DNA of 64,000 nt from Pseudomonas sp. TCU-HL1 (GTDB lineage Bacteria; Pseudomonadota; Gammaproteobacteria; Pseudomonadales; Pseudomonadaceae): assembly GCF_001708505.1 (NCBI RefSeq), contig NZ_CP015992.1:4340001-4404000 (forward strand), written 5' to 3'. The position numbers and the translations under genes were made by a program. Below the pieces are notes generated by a model that was not told the DNA's origin, searched no databases, and saw nothing but the letters and a program-made list of their open reading frames with translations. Shown one piece after another: positions 23,610 to 31,286 of this stretch; positions within the stretch are counted from its first letter, which is position 1; each line of letters opens with the position of its first letter.

Positions 23610-24470
23610 TCAGATCGGGTCCCAGCGCCGGGACCAGTCGATGTCCTCGACCACCACTTCGCGCAGTATCTCGATGGCTTGGCGCAGGGCCGGTGAATCC
23701 TTCTCACGGGAATAGACCAGGTAGGTGGGATAGGTGAACTCCGGTGCCTTCTCCACCCGTTCCAGCTCGCCGCTGTCCAAATGCCCCTGCACCACGCGGG
23801 TCCGGAAGTAGCCGGAACCACCACATTGCAGGATGTAGTGCAACGCCAGCGGGCCGAGGTTGGTGGCCAGCACTGCGCTGGCCTTTTCCGGCAGCGCGGC
23901 GTCGTGGCGTTGGCGGAATTCCGGCCCCCAGTCGTTGTAGATGTAGGGCTCGGGGTTGGCGGACGAACGCACTTGAATCAGCTTCTCCTCCAGTAGCAGC
24001 TCCACCTGCAGGCCCGGCCAGTAGTCCGGGCGGTAGACCAGCGCGGCATCCAGCAGGCCGCTTTGCAGTTGCTGTTGCAGATGCCCCGCTTCGCCAACTT
24101 CGGCACGTACCGCGTGGGACGGCATGCGCTCGCGCAGGCGAATCACCCAGTTGAGCACCAGCGGGCTGCACAGGCTCACCTCGCCTCCCAGGTTGAGTAC
24201 ATCGCGATAACCCTCGGGCAGCGGCAGATCGCGCCGGGCCGCTTCCCAGGTCTGCACCAGTTGGTTGGCATAGGCGACGAACACCTCACCGTCGGCGGTC
24301 AGTCGTGCGCCCGCCCGGTTGCGCACGAAGAGCCGGCAGTCCAGCTGCTGCTCCAGGTTCTGCACCCGCGCTGTGATGGTGGTCTGGGTCACATGCAGGC
24401 GCTCGGCGGCGGCGACGAAGCTGCCAGTGCGGACGATCTCCAGGAAGGTGCGCGCCAGGTCGATATCCAT
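23610..24470 (-). CDS. LysR family transcriptional regulator
   Basis: The 286-residue protein has the LysR winged helix-turn-helix at residues 1-60 (ARTFLEIVRTGSFVAAAERL, then TQTTITARVQNLEQQL) and a periplasmic-binding-protein-like effector domain. The ATG at 24470 is preferred; a TTG four codons upstream is possible. No divergent partner gene adjoins it: upstream lies the SnoaL-like gene on the same strand, so its target cannot be deduced. The effector is unknown. Confidence 0.85.
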   Translation of the reverse strand: MDIDLARTFLEIVRTGSFVAAAERLHVTQTTITARVQNLEQQLDCRLFVRNRAGARLTADGEVFVAYANQLVQTWEAARRDLPLPEGYRDVLNLGGEVSLCSPLVLNWVIRLRERMPSHAVRAEVGEAGHLQQQLQSGLLDAALVYRPDYWPGLQVELLLEEKLIQVRSSANPEPYIYNDWGPEFRQRHDAALPEKASAVLATNLGPLALHYILQCGGSGYFRTRVVQGHLDSGELERVEKAPEFTYPTYLVYSREKDSPALRQAIEILREVVVEDIDWSRRWDPI

Positions 24471-24534
24471 GAGGGTACTCAAGGGGAACGGGAAGGCCGA
24501 TTCTAGCGGCTAGCGGCGCTACCCTCACCCCCGG

Positions 24535-24557
24535 CCCCTCTCCCCAAGGGAGAGGGG
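24535..24557. repeat. CCCCTCTCCC / GGGAGAGGGG hairpin
   Basis: A perfect 10-bp stem (24535-24544 with 24548-24557) with a CAA loop. A near-identical hairpin lies at 56547-56568. It sits between the SnoaL-like and LysR genes and may act as a weak terminator or as a repeat. Confidence 0.55.
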
Positions 24558-24571
24558 AGAAAGGCACCGAC

Positions 24572-25015
24572 TCAGGGCTGGAGGTCGAACAGGGCGTTGC
24601 CGCTTTCCACATCGAAGGGGGTGGAGAAGTGCTCGTGGATGATTTTCCACTGCCCGCCGCGCTTGACGTAGCACTGAGTGCCGCGCATCCAGCTGGTCTT
24701 CACCACGCCGTCCTGCTCGCCGCCGCAGCGGACCAGGCAGTGCAGGAAGGCAACGCTGGCGTCGGCCTGGATGGTCGGCTCTGCCGGCTCGAATATGCCG
24801 TCGCCACCACACATTTCCATGCAATAGCGCCAATGCTGCCCGTAGGCCTGGAGGCCGTTGAACTGCAGTTTGAGGATGGCGTCGTAGGCGATCACGTCAT
24901 CCGCGTAGCACGCCAGGATGGCATCCACATCCTTGGCACGGGCCGCTTTCAGCCACTGGTTGAAGACTTCGTGCACTTCCAGCTTGGTGGTGGCCTTGAG
25001 GGTTTCACTGCTCAT
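24572..25015 (-). CDS. SnoaL/NTF2-like fold protein
   Basis: The 147-residue protein fits the NTF2/SnoaL-like cone fold: an N-terminal helix with VHEVFNQWLKAARAKDVDAI, then ACYADDVIAYD, and a C-terminal beta stretch with GQWKIIHEHFSTPF. Members are small isomerases, hydrolases or ketosteroid-isomerase-like proteins and many have no known activity. The ATG has GGAG upstream. The neighbourhood of an ECF sigma factor, a YCII-like protein and an SRPBCC protein is common for such stress-linked small proteins, but a shared operon is not certain because 121 bases separate it from the sigma gene. Confidence 0.75.
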   Translation of the reverse strand: MSSETLKATTKLEVHEVFNQWLKAARAKDVDAILACYADDVIAYDAILKLQFNGLQAYGQHWRYCMEMCGGDGIFEPAEPTIQADASVAFLHCLVRCGGEQDGVVKTSWMRGTQCYVKRGGQWKIIHEHFSTPFDVESGNALFDLQP

Positions 25016-25136
25016 GGTGCATCTCCTTGGTTCCGGAAAGGGGTTCCGCCCGGCGCCTGGCCGGCAGGTTCACCCTTGGTCGTGGGCCGTCGTGCGGTTT
25101 CGACATCGCCTTCGTCACGGGCGACGAACGGGGCCG

Positions 25137-26375
25137 TCAGGTTTCCAGTTCGCGCAGGCGCTTCTCGATGAAACGTCGCTCGGGTTCCTGGCGTACCAGC
25201 GCCAGGGCGCTGCGATAGGCCTCAGCCGCTTCTGCCTTGCGTCCGAGGCGCCGGCAGAAGTCGGCACGGGCCGCGTGGGCCAGGTGGTAGTCACGCAGCT
25301 CGCCCCCCTCCAGCAGGGCATCGACTTCCTGCAACCCTGACGCCGGGCCGTCGCGCATGGCGATGGCCACGGCACGGTTCAGCGCCACCACGGGCGACTG
25401 CACCAGGCGCAGCATGACGTCGTAGAGCCCGACGATCTGCCCCCAGTCGGTGCGCGCGGCATCCGCTGCCTGGGCATGCACGGCGGCGATAGCCGCCTGC
25501 AGCAGGTAGACGCCGACACGCCGGCTGGCCAGGGCCTGGGTCACCAGCGCAAGGCCTTCGGCAATCTGCGCCTGGTTCCAGAGGCTGCGGTCCTGGTCGT
25601 CCAGCAGAATCAGCTCGCCGTCCTCGGTGGCGCGGGCGGCGCGGCGCGAGTCGTGCAGCAGCATCAATGCCAGCAGGCCCATGACTTCCGGATCGGGCAG
25701 CAGTTCGAGCAGCAGCCGGGCCAGGCGGATGGCCTCCGCCGACAGGTCGGTACGGGTCAGGGAGTCGCCGGAAGATGCCGAATACCCCTCGTTGAACACC
25801 AGGTAGATGACCCGCAGGACGTTATCCAGCCGCTCCGGCAGTTCGGCCAGGGCCGGCACCTGATAGGGGATGCGCGCGTCGCGGATCTTCGCCTTGGCGC
25901 GCACGATGCGCTGGGCAATGGTGGACGGGGTGCTGAGAAAGGCGCGGGCAATTTCCTCGGTCTTCAGGTCGCAGACCTCGCGCAGGGTCAGGGGTACCTG
26001 GGCGTCGGCCGGCAATGCCGGGTGGCAGCAGGTAAAGATCAGCCGCAGGCGGTCGTCCTCCAGATCCTCACCCCCCTCGAAGGCGCTGGCGGCCTCCTCC
26101 AGTTCCTCCACCAGATGGCGCTTGGAGGCATCGAATCGGGCACGCCGGCGCAGGCCGTCGATGGCCTTGAAGCGACCGGCCGACACCAGCCAGGCGCGCG
26201 GGTTGGTAGGGATGCCGTCCCGCGGCCATTGCTGCACGGCGGCGATGAAGGCGTCGTGCAGGGCTTCTTCGGCCAGGTCGAAATCCCCTAGCAGGCGGAT
26301 CAGCGTGGCCAGCACGCGACGCGAGTCGCTGCGGTAGATCGCCTCGACCTGCTGGCGCAGTCCAGCCTCGTCCAT
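25137..26375 (-). CDS. ECF42-type RNA polymerase sigma factor with C-terminal TPR-like extension
   Basis: The 412-residue protein is twice the length of a normal ECF sigma factor. Region 2 (about residues 10-80) reads FDLAEEALHDAF and PRAWLVSAGRFKAIDGLRR; region 4 (about 120-180) includes LTLREVCDLKTEEIARAF and TIAQRIVRAK. The remaining 220 residues form a helical extension with TPR-like repeats, as in the ECF42 group. Those sigma factors are encoded next to YCII/DGPF proteins, exactly as here: the DGPF gene lies 16 bases upstream. No anti-sigma factor is visible, so the extension probably controls activity. Confidence 0.85.
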   Translation of the reverse strand: MDEAGLRQQVEAIYRSDSRRVLATLIRLLGDFDLAEEALHDAFIAAVQQWPRDGIPTNPRAWLVSAGRFKAIDGLRRRARFDASKRHLVEELEEAASAFEGGEDLEDDRLRLIFTCCHPALPADAQVPLTLREVCDLKTEEIARAFLSTPSTIAQRIVRAKAKIRDARIPYQVPALAELPERLDNVLRVIYLVFNEGYSASSGDSLTRTDLSAEAIRLARLLLELLPDPEVMGLLALMLLHDSRRAARATEDGELILLDDQDRSLWNQAQIAEGLALVTQALASRRVGVYLLQAAIAAVHAQAADAARTDWGQIVGLYDVMLRLVQSPVVALNRAVAIAMRDGPASGLQEVDALLEGGELRDYHLAHAARADFCRRLGRKAEAAEAYRSALALVRQEPERRFIEKRLRELET

Positions 26376-26391
26376 CAGGCCCTCCGGTGAG

Positions 26392-26769
26392 TCATGACGC
26401 CACGCCCAGGGTTGGCCGCACCTCGGGCTCGCGCACCGGCCGCACCTCGATGCAACCCAGGCGTGCCGGCGGAATCTTCGCGGCGATCTGCAGGGCCTCG
26501 TTGAGGTCGCGGGCTTCGATCAGGTAGAAGCCGCCGAGCTGCTCCTTGGTTTCAGCGAAGGGGCCATCGGTCATTGAAACGCGGCCACCCTGCAGGCGCA
26601 GGGTGGTGGCGGTGCGCACTGACTCCAGGGCATTGGACGCCAGGTAATGGCCGCTGGCGGTGAGCTGCTCGGTGTAGTCCACGCATTCGCCGGCGATGGC
26701 CTGGTAGTCGGCATCGGTCAGGCTGGCCAGCTTGGCCTCTTCGATATAGATCAGGCACAGGTATTTCAT
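26392..26769 (-). CDS. YCII-related (DGPF domain) protein
   Basis: The 125-residue protein shows the YCII/DGPF signature: MKYLCLIYIEE at the start, SMTDGPFAETKEQLGGFYLIEA in the middle, and PPARLGCIEVRPV at the end. The start ATG at 26769 has a GGAACC-rich weak upstream site. It is the first gene of a two-gene operon with the ECF42-type sigma factor, a widely conserved pair. Proposed roles include ligand or stress sensing; none is proven. Confidence 0.85.
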   Translation of the reverse strand: MKYLCLIYIEEAKLASLTDADYQAIAGECVDYTEQLTASGHYLASNALESVRTATTLRLQGGRVSMTDGPFAETKEQLGGFYLIEARDLNEALQIAAKIPPARLGCIEVRPVREPEVRPTLGVAS

Positions 26770-26856
26770 GACGGGTTCCTCGGGTGGCAGTGGAGTAATG
26801 ACACCCATTGGTCGTTCGGCCGCAGCGAAAATCGACAGGGGCGCGAGAAAATGTCT

Positions 26857-26894
26857 GTGGGAGCGAATTCATGCGCGAATGAATTCGCTCCCAC
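26857..26894. repeat. Paired GTGGGAGCG...CGCTCCCAC REP element
   Basis: Arms GTGGGAGCGAATTC and GAATTCGCTCCCAC flank ATGCGCGAAT. It lies between the DGPF gene and the SRPBCC gene. Confidence 0.7.
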
Positions 26895-26962
26895 GAGGAG
26901 AGGATCAGGATAGCGTGCCCTGCTCGCCCAGCCCGCCAGGGGGCCGAGTGGTCCATTTCAGG

Positions 26963-27490
26963 CTATTTCTCGGCGGCGGCCTTGAGGTTTACCAGGCCCT
27001 GGTCGAACTTGCTGCCGACCATGTCATCCATGTCGAAAAACACCTGCATGAGCCGGTGCATGTAGGGCGAAGGCCCGTACATGGCCCAGGTGACCTGGGT
27101 GCCGCCGTCCTGCGGGCGCAGGATGAATTCGGCGGTGTTGTGGGCTTCGAAGGGCATCTGGAAGTCCAGCTTGATTTCCACCTTCGATGCCGGCTCGCTG
27201 TGGGTGATTTCCATGCTCCCCGTGCCCACTTCGTTGTTGCCCTGCCAGGAATAGACCGCCCCCACGCCCGACTTCGGGCCGGAGTAGGTACGTTTAAGCG
27301 CCGGGTCGAGCTTTTCCCAGGGCGACCAGGCGGTCCATTGGTGCAGGTCGTTGATCAGCGGGAAGACCTTCTCCGGCGGCGCCGCAATGGTGGTGGTGCG
27401 TTCGATGCGGAAATGGTCCGGGCTGATCGCGGCGTATCCCAGTACGCCGAGAATTACGATGACGATAATGGCGACGATGGCTTTGAACAT
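26963..27490 (-). CDS. SRPBCC family protein with N-terminal membrane anchor
   Basis: The 175-residue protein begins with a hydrophobic helix (FKAIVAIIVIVILGVLGYAA) and continues as a START/Bet v 1-like (SRPBCC, polyketide cyclase) fold: RTTTIAAPPEKVFPLINDLHQWTAW opens the domain. The ATG at 27490 follows GGAGGGC and is preferred over an in-frame start six codons upstream. These proteins bind hydrophobic ligands in a cavity. The gene stands alone, and its function is unknown. Confidence 0.75.
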   Translation of the reverse strand: MFKAIVAIIVIVILGVLGYAAISPDHFRIERTTTIAAPPEKVFPLINDLHQWTAWSPWEKLDPALKRTYSGPKSGVGAVYSWQGNNEVGTGSMEITHSEPASKVEIKLDFQMPFEAHNTAEFILRPQDGGTQVTWAMYGPSPYMHRLMQVFFDMDDMVGSKFDQGLVNLKAAAEK

Positions 27491-27552
27491 GGCGCCCTCC
27501 AGGGGCATTCAGGCAGGTTGGCTGGCAGGTGGGCATTACGGTCTGAACAAGG

Positions 27553-28446
27553 TTAGCCGCTCCGTGATGCCGTGCCTGGCAAGTGGATATGCCGGCCCAG
27601 TTCCTCGAACAGGGTGGTGACCGCACGCAGGGCGCGGCAGTCCGGTCGAGTCAACAGCCAAAGCGCGCTGGCACAACCCGGCAGGTCGCTTTCCAGCACC
27701 TGGATTCCTTGCTCGCCTCGTACCAGGAACTCCGGCAGTGCCGCCACGCCAAGCCCCGCGCGTACCAGTTGCGCCACCGAGAACACGCTGTTGCAGCGGT
27801 AGCTGGGCTGTACGTCGGGGAAGCGCTGACGGCGCCAGACCACGCTGGGCTGGTTGGGTAGGAAATCGTCCGGGGCGATCCAGGTCATCCGTGCCGGATC
27901 AGCTTCAGTCTGTCGGGCCAGGTAGTCCCGAGACGCACAGAGCATATAGGGCACCGCGCCCAGGGAGCGCCCCACCAGATGGCCCGGCGGCGAGGTCGTC
28001 AGGCGCAGGGCGACGTCGGCGTCGCGGCGGCTGAGGTTGGCGAAGTCGTTGGACGTGGTCAGCTCCAGTTCCAGTGCGGGATAAGCCGGCATGAAGTGCG
28101 CCAGGGCGGGCAACAGCAGGCCATGCAGGACCGCATCGGTGCAGGTCAGTCGCAGGGTACCGCTGACCGCCTCGCGGCCCTGTTCCAGGCCCAGGCGCGC
28201 CGCTTCCAGCGCCTTCTCCGCCAATTCAGCCTGCTGGGCCAGCAGTTGCGCTGCGGCATTGGGCAGGTAACCTGCGCGGCTTTTCTCGAACAGGACGCTA
28301 CCCAGCGCCTGCTCCAGGCGACGCAGGGAGCGGAATACCGTGGAGACATCCACCCTGAGCTGCCCGGCGGCTCGCGCCAGGGTGCCGCCACGAACCAGCG
28401 CCAGTACCAGGGCCAGGTCGGCGTGGTCGATCTTGTATTGCGTCAT
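27553..28446 (-). CDS. LysR family transcriptional regulator
   Basis: The 297-residue regulator has the helix-turn-helix at residues about 7-65 (LALVLALVRGGTLARAAGQL, VSTVFRSLRRLEQAL) and a standard effector-binding domain. The ATG at 28446 has AGGAT upstream. It is divergent from the GATase/ABM operon with 101 bases between, and a GTTG-N12-CAAC site lies in the gap, so this operon is its likely target. Confidence 0.85.
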   Translation of the reverse strand: MTQYKIDHADLALVLALVRGGTLARAAGQLRVDVSTVFRSLRRLEQALGSVLFEKSRAGYLPNAAAQLLAQQAELAEKALEAARLGLEQGREAVSGTLRLTCTDAVLHGLLLPALAHFMPAYPALELELTTSNDFANLSRRDADVALRLTTSPPGHLVGRSLGAVPYMLCASRDYLARQTEADPARMTWIAPDDFLPNQPSVVWRRQRFPDVQPSYRCNSVFSVAQLVRAGLGVAALPEFLVRGEQGIQVLESDLPGCASALWLLTRPDCRALRAVTTLFEELGRHIHLPGTASRSG

Positions 28447-28474
28447 TGCAATCCTGCCTTGCCAAATCGCCAAT

Positions 28475-28494
28475 GTTGATTGCCTTAACGCAAC
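28475..28494. promoter_or_regulatory. Candidate LysR-type binding site
   Basis: GTTG (28475-28478) and CAAC (28491-28494) form inverted ends, with TTGC and GCAA nested inside. It contains the T-N11-A pattern of LysR boxes and lies between the LysR gene and the divergent GATase gene, just before a TATATAGT stretch that may be a -10 element. Confidence 0.4.
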
Positions 28495-28547
28495 TATATA
28501 GTCCGCCTGAACGGGCGCAAGACGCGTCCCACAAAGGAGGACAGCAC

Positions 28548-29255
28548 ATGAAGCAACCCCGGCAGTTGCGCATAGGCCTGGTGGGTGACAGGGACGATGC
28601 CATCACCGCACATCGCGCCATTCCACGAGCCCTGGACCTGGTGGCGCAGGCCACGGAGCTGGCGCTGGAAGCACTCTGGCTGGCCACTGACCAGCTCGAC
28701 CCTCGCGCTCTGGGCGACTTCGACGGCCTCTGGTGTGTACCCGGCAGCCCGTACCGCGACACCCACGCGGCGCTGCTGGCCATTACCCATGCGCGACGCA
28801 ACGCCCTGCCCTTTCTCGGCACCTGTGGCGGCTTCCAGCATGCACTGCTGGAACATGCACACAACGTGCTCGGCTGGACCGACGCAGAGCACGCCGAAAC
28901 CAACCCGGATGCCCCCCGCGCGATCATCAGCCCATTACCCTGCGCCCTGCGGGAAACCCTGGAACGGGTGCAACTGCAGGCCGGCTCACACCTGGCCGAA
29001 GCCTATGGCGCCCTTGAGGCCTTCGAGGGGTATCACTGCGGGTATGGCCTGAATCCCGCCTTTCGCGAGCAACTGACCCAGGGGCCGCTGAAGGTCGTCG
29101 CCACCGACGCTGCCGGTGCCGTGCGAGCCGTGGAGTTGGAGGGGCATCCCTTCTTCGTCGCCACCCTGTTCCAGCCGGAGCGCGCCGCGCTGATCGGCCG
29201 CCTGCCGCCGCTGGTGGTGGCCTTCGTCAACGCTTGCCAGAGCGACACCCCATGA
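28548..29255 (+). CDS. CTP synthase-like class I glutamine amidotransferase protein
   Basis: The 235-residue protein resembles the amidotransferase domain of CTP synthase without the synthase half. The nucleophile elbow reads FLGTCGGFQHALLE, with the catalytic Cys in GTCGG, and a C-terminal FFVATLFQPE supplies the Glu of the triad; the residue before it is HP, providing the His. GSPYRD corresponds to the oxyanion strand. The ATG follows AAAGGAGG. It overlaps the ABM gene by four bases. The acceptor domain or partner for released ammonia is not encoded nearby. Confidence 0.78.
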   Translation: MKQPRQLRIGLVGDRDDAITAHRAIPRALDLVAQATELALEALWLATDQLDPRALGDFDGLWCVPGSPYRDTHAALLAITHARRNALPFLGTCGGFQHALLEHAHNVLGWTDAEHAETNPDAPRAIISPLPCALRETLERVQLQAGSHLAEAYGALEAFEGYHCGYGLNPAFREQLTQGPLKVVATDAAGAVRAVELEGHPFFVATLFQPERAALIGRLPPLVVAFVNACQSDTP

Positions 29256-29572
29256 TCGCCCACACACCCGAGCCGCCCTATTACGCGGTGATTTTCACCT
29301 CCCAGCGCAGCGAAACCGAGCAGGACTACGCCACCACCGCCGAACGCATGCTGGAGCTGGCAAGGGGCTGGCCAGGCTTTCTCGGTGTGGAGTCCGCCCG
29401 GGGCAACGATGGGCTGGGGATTACCGTGTCCTACTGGGCCAGCGAAGAGGACATCCGCACCTGGCGCGCCCAGGCCGAGCACCGGGAGGCGCAACGGCGC
29501 GGCAGGGAAGAGTGGTACCAGGCGTTTCGTACACGGGTGGCCCATGTGGAAAGGGATTACGGGAAGGCGTGA
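29252..29572 (+). CDS. Antibiotic biosynthesis monooxygenase (ABM) family protein
   Basis: The 106-residue protein fits the dimeric alpha/beta-barrel ABM fold: YYAVIFTSQRSE opens the first strand, GFLGVESARGNDGLGITVSYW covers strands two and three, and EREYQAF-like helices follow (EEWYQAFRTRV). Some members oxidise quinones or degrade heme; others have no known activity. It overlaps the GATase gene as ATGA and shares its LysR-controlled promoter. Confidence 0.8.
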   Translation: MIAHTPEPPYYAVIFTSQRSETEQDYATTAERMLELARGWPGFLGVESARGNDGLGITVSYWASEEDIRTWRAQAEHREAQRRGREEWYQAFRTRVAHVERDYGKA

Positions 29573-29636
29573 GTTCGGGGTATCGCACGGGCCACCTCCA
29601 TCACGCTGGCGGCATGACTCGCGCATTCGCCCCGTC

Positions 29637-29715
29637 GTAGGGTGCGCCATGCGCACCGACTGCTGGATCAGCCCGTGCGCCACACCCAACCGCTAGAACA
29701 CGCGGCGCACCCTAC
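29637..29715. repeat. GTAGGGTGCGCC...GGCGCACCCTAC repeat
   Basis: GTAGGGTGCGCCATGCGCACC at one end and GGCGCACCCTAC at the other form inverted ends of the same family as 6398-6461. It directly abuts the 3' exon side of the group II intron. Confidence 0.6.
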
Positions 29716-29768
29716 GTCGCTCAAAATCGGCATAGGGGACGGCCTTCACAGGCCGTTCCCCTGCCACA

Positions 29769-29798
29769 CCACCCGGCATGCGGGTCCGCACCGGGCGG
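29769..29798 (-). ncRNA. Group II intron domain V
   Basis: Read on the minus strand, CCGCCCGG pairs with CCGGGTGG, and TGCG pairs with CGCA under a GACC loop, with a two-base TG bulge on the 3' side. This is the conserved domain V shape. The CGC near its 5' base agrees with the catalytic triad reported for class C introns. Domain VI follows as GGGAACGGCC...GGCCGTCCCC. Confidence 0.65.
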
Positions 29799-29813
29799 TT
29801 CGAGAGATTGAGG

Positions 29814-30779
29814 TTAGGAGAGGCGTGGCACGCCGAGACGGTCAAAGTAGGCAATCGTCAGTACGCGGTGTACGGCGGAAAGGCTGTTATGCCACCAGCG
29901 GCGGCTCAGCGCTGCTACCGACTGCGCCACCCGGCGGGTGGCTCCAAGCCGGAGCAGCTCCCGGTAGGTCGTCTTGCCACGACGCCAGTGCTTGAGGTGC
30001 AGGGCTCGCTGACGGCGGCGTACCCACTCGTCCAGCTCTCGCCAGATGCGGGGGGTTTGGGCCAGCCCGAAATACCCTTTCCATCCCAAGAGGTAGCTGC
30101 GCAGTTTCCCCACCACGTCGGCAAGGCTGCGGCCACCGGATCGGCGAGTCAGTTGCCGGACCCGTTGCTTGAGCGTTTACCGCGCCTTCGTCGACACCCC
30201 GCGCCGAACCTCGTCATTCGAGGCCAACCAGAGGGCATAACCGAGGAACTTGCGGCCAAACACGCTGACCACCGCACTCTTGCTCTCATTGACACTCAAG
30301 TGCAGTCGTCCATCCACCACGATTCGCCGCCCTGAAGCGACATACCGCTGCGCCGCGAGAATCGCGCCGTGGGCGTTACGACCCGGACGGAAACCGTAGC
30401 TGTGCTCACTGAAGGTGGGATCGAGGAGCGGCTGTAAGTCTTGCAGCAGTGCTTGCTGGATCAGGCGGTCGGTGACCGTCGGAATACCCAGCTCGCGCTC
30501 GCCACCGTCCGGCTTGGGAATCACCACGCGGCGGACCGGGCTGGGCCGGTACACTCCTGACAACAATTGCTGGCGAACCCCGGCCCACTCGGTCAGCAGG
30601 TGTTCGGCCGTCTGCTCAATGTCCAGACCGTCGACTCCCGCCGCCCCTTTGTTGGCCTTGACGCGCTTCCACGCGCGTTGCAGGTTGCCTCTCGCAAAGG
30701 CGCGTTGCAGCAGCCCTTGCCCTGCGCTTTCGGGATCACCTTGCGGGCGCAATGCCTCGTCGCTGACGGAGCGATTCAC
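29814..30779 (-). pseudogene. Group II intron reverse transcriptase/maturase, internally deleted
   Basis: The N-terminal part is well preserved: GAAGVDGLDIEQ, PVRRVVIPKPDGGERELGIP, TVTDRLIQQALLQ, FSEHSYGFRPGR. After GRRIVVD the sequence jumps directly to GRLHLSVNESKSAVVS, so the palm segment with the YADD catalytic motif, roughly 130 residues, is missing in frame. A TAA at 30177-30179 then interrupts the reading frame, which otherwise continues (TLKQRVRQLTRRSGG, GWKGYFGLAQTP, YFDRLGVPRLS) to the natural end at 29814. The start codon is GTG. The product cannot reverse transcribe; any mobility would need a helper in trans. Confidence 0.85.
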
Positions 30780-31230
30780 GGCTTCACCGTTTCTCGTCGG
30801 CGTCCGCCCCGCGTTTGGCGGGCATCTGACTTCCGGTCATGTCGCATCAAGATGGCCTATGGCGCTCTCTCTCGTTCGGCCCTTCGTCGAAAAAAACGAC
30901 TACTACGGCCTCTGCTGACTTCTCGCTCCGGCTGGCGCCGTCGCCCTTTCAGGCATGAGGCGAGATCTCCCCAGGTAAGGACGCACTCCTTCACTGCACA
31001 ACCGCCGGATTTACGCCACTTCGCCTTGGCCACGAGAGCTTCGCGGCTTCTTGCCCGCTCGCCCTGCTCGGCAGCGCCTTGTATCCGGTTCTTGTCCATC
31101 GGCTCGCAGTTTCGCTCCACGCTTCCTCCCCACGGTCGGTCGCCCTTCCGCAGTTGCGCTTCGCTTCGTTCGCTGTGGCCAGCTCACGGGAGGACTTACA
31201 CCTCCAAGAGTGCGCCCATGCTGGGCGCAC

Positions 31231-31258
31231 AAAAAAAAGCCCCGCCAGATGGCGGGGC
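31231..31258 (-). terminator. Intrinsic terminator of the porin gene, target of the group II intron
   Basis: On the minus strand GCCCCGCC (31258-31251) pairs with GGCGGGGC (31246-31239) over an ATCT loop and is followed by eight T residues (31238-31231). It lies 29 bases after the porin stop codon. The intron begins at the very next base. Confidence 0.9.
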
Positions 31259-31286
31259 CCAAGAAAGGAGCGGAACGCGTGTCGTC

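Larger units (their letters stand above)
29726..31230 (-). mobile_element. Degenerate group II intron, probably class IIC
   Basis: On the minus strand the element begins with GTGCGCCCAGCATGGGCGCA at 31230, a typical bacterial group II 5' end, and finishes near 29726 with ...CCTATGCCGAT. Domain V (29769-29798) and domain VI (about 29734-29761) are recognisable and the maturase gene lies between. The 5' end follows immediately after the T8 tract of the porin terminator, the preferred target of class C introns, which recognise a terminator hairpin rather than a long sequence. Total length of about 1.5 kb is short because the RT gene has lost its centre. Ends are estimated to within a few bases. 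Confidence 0.75.
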
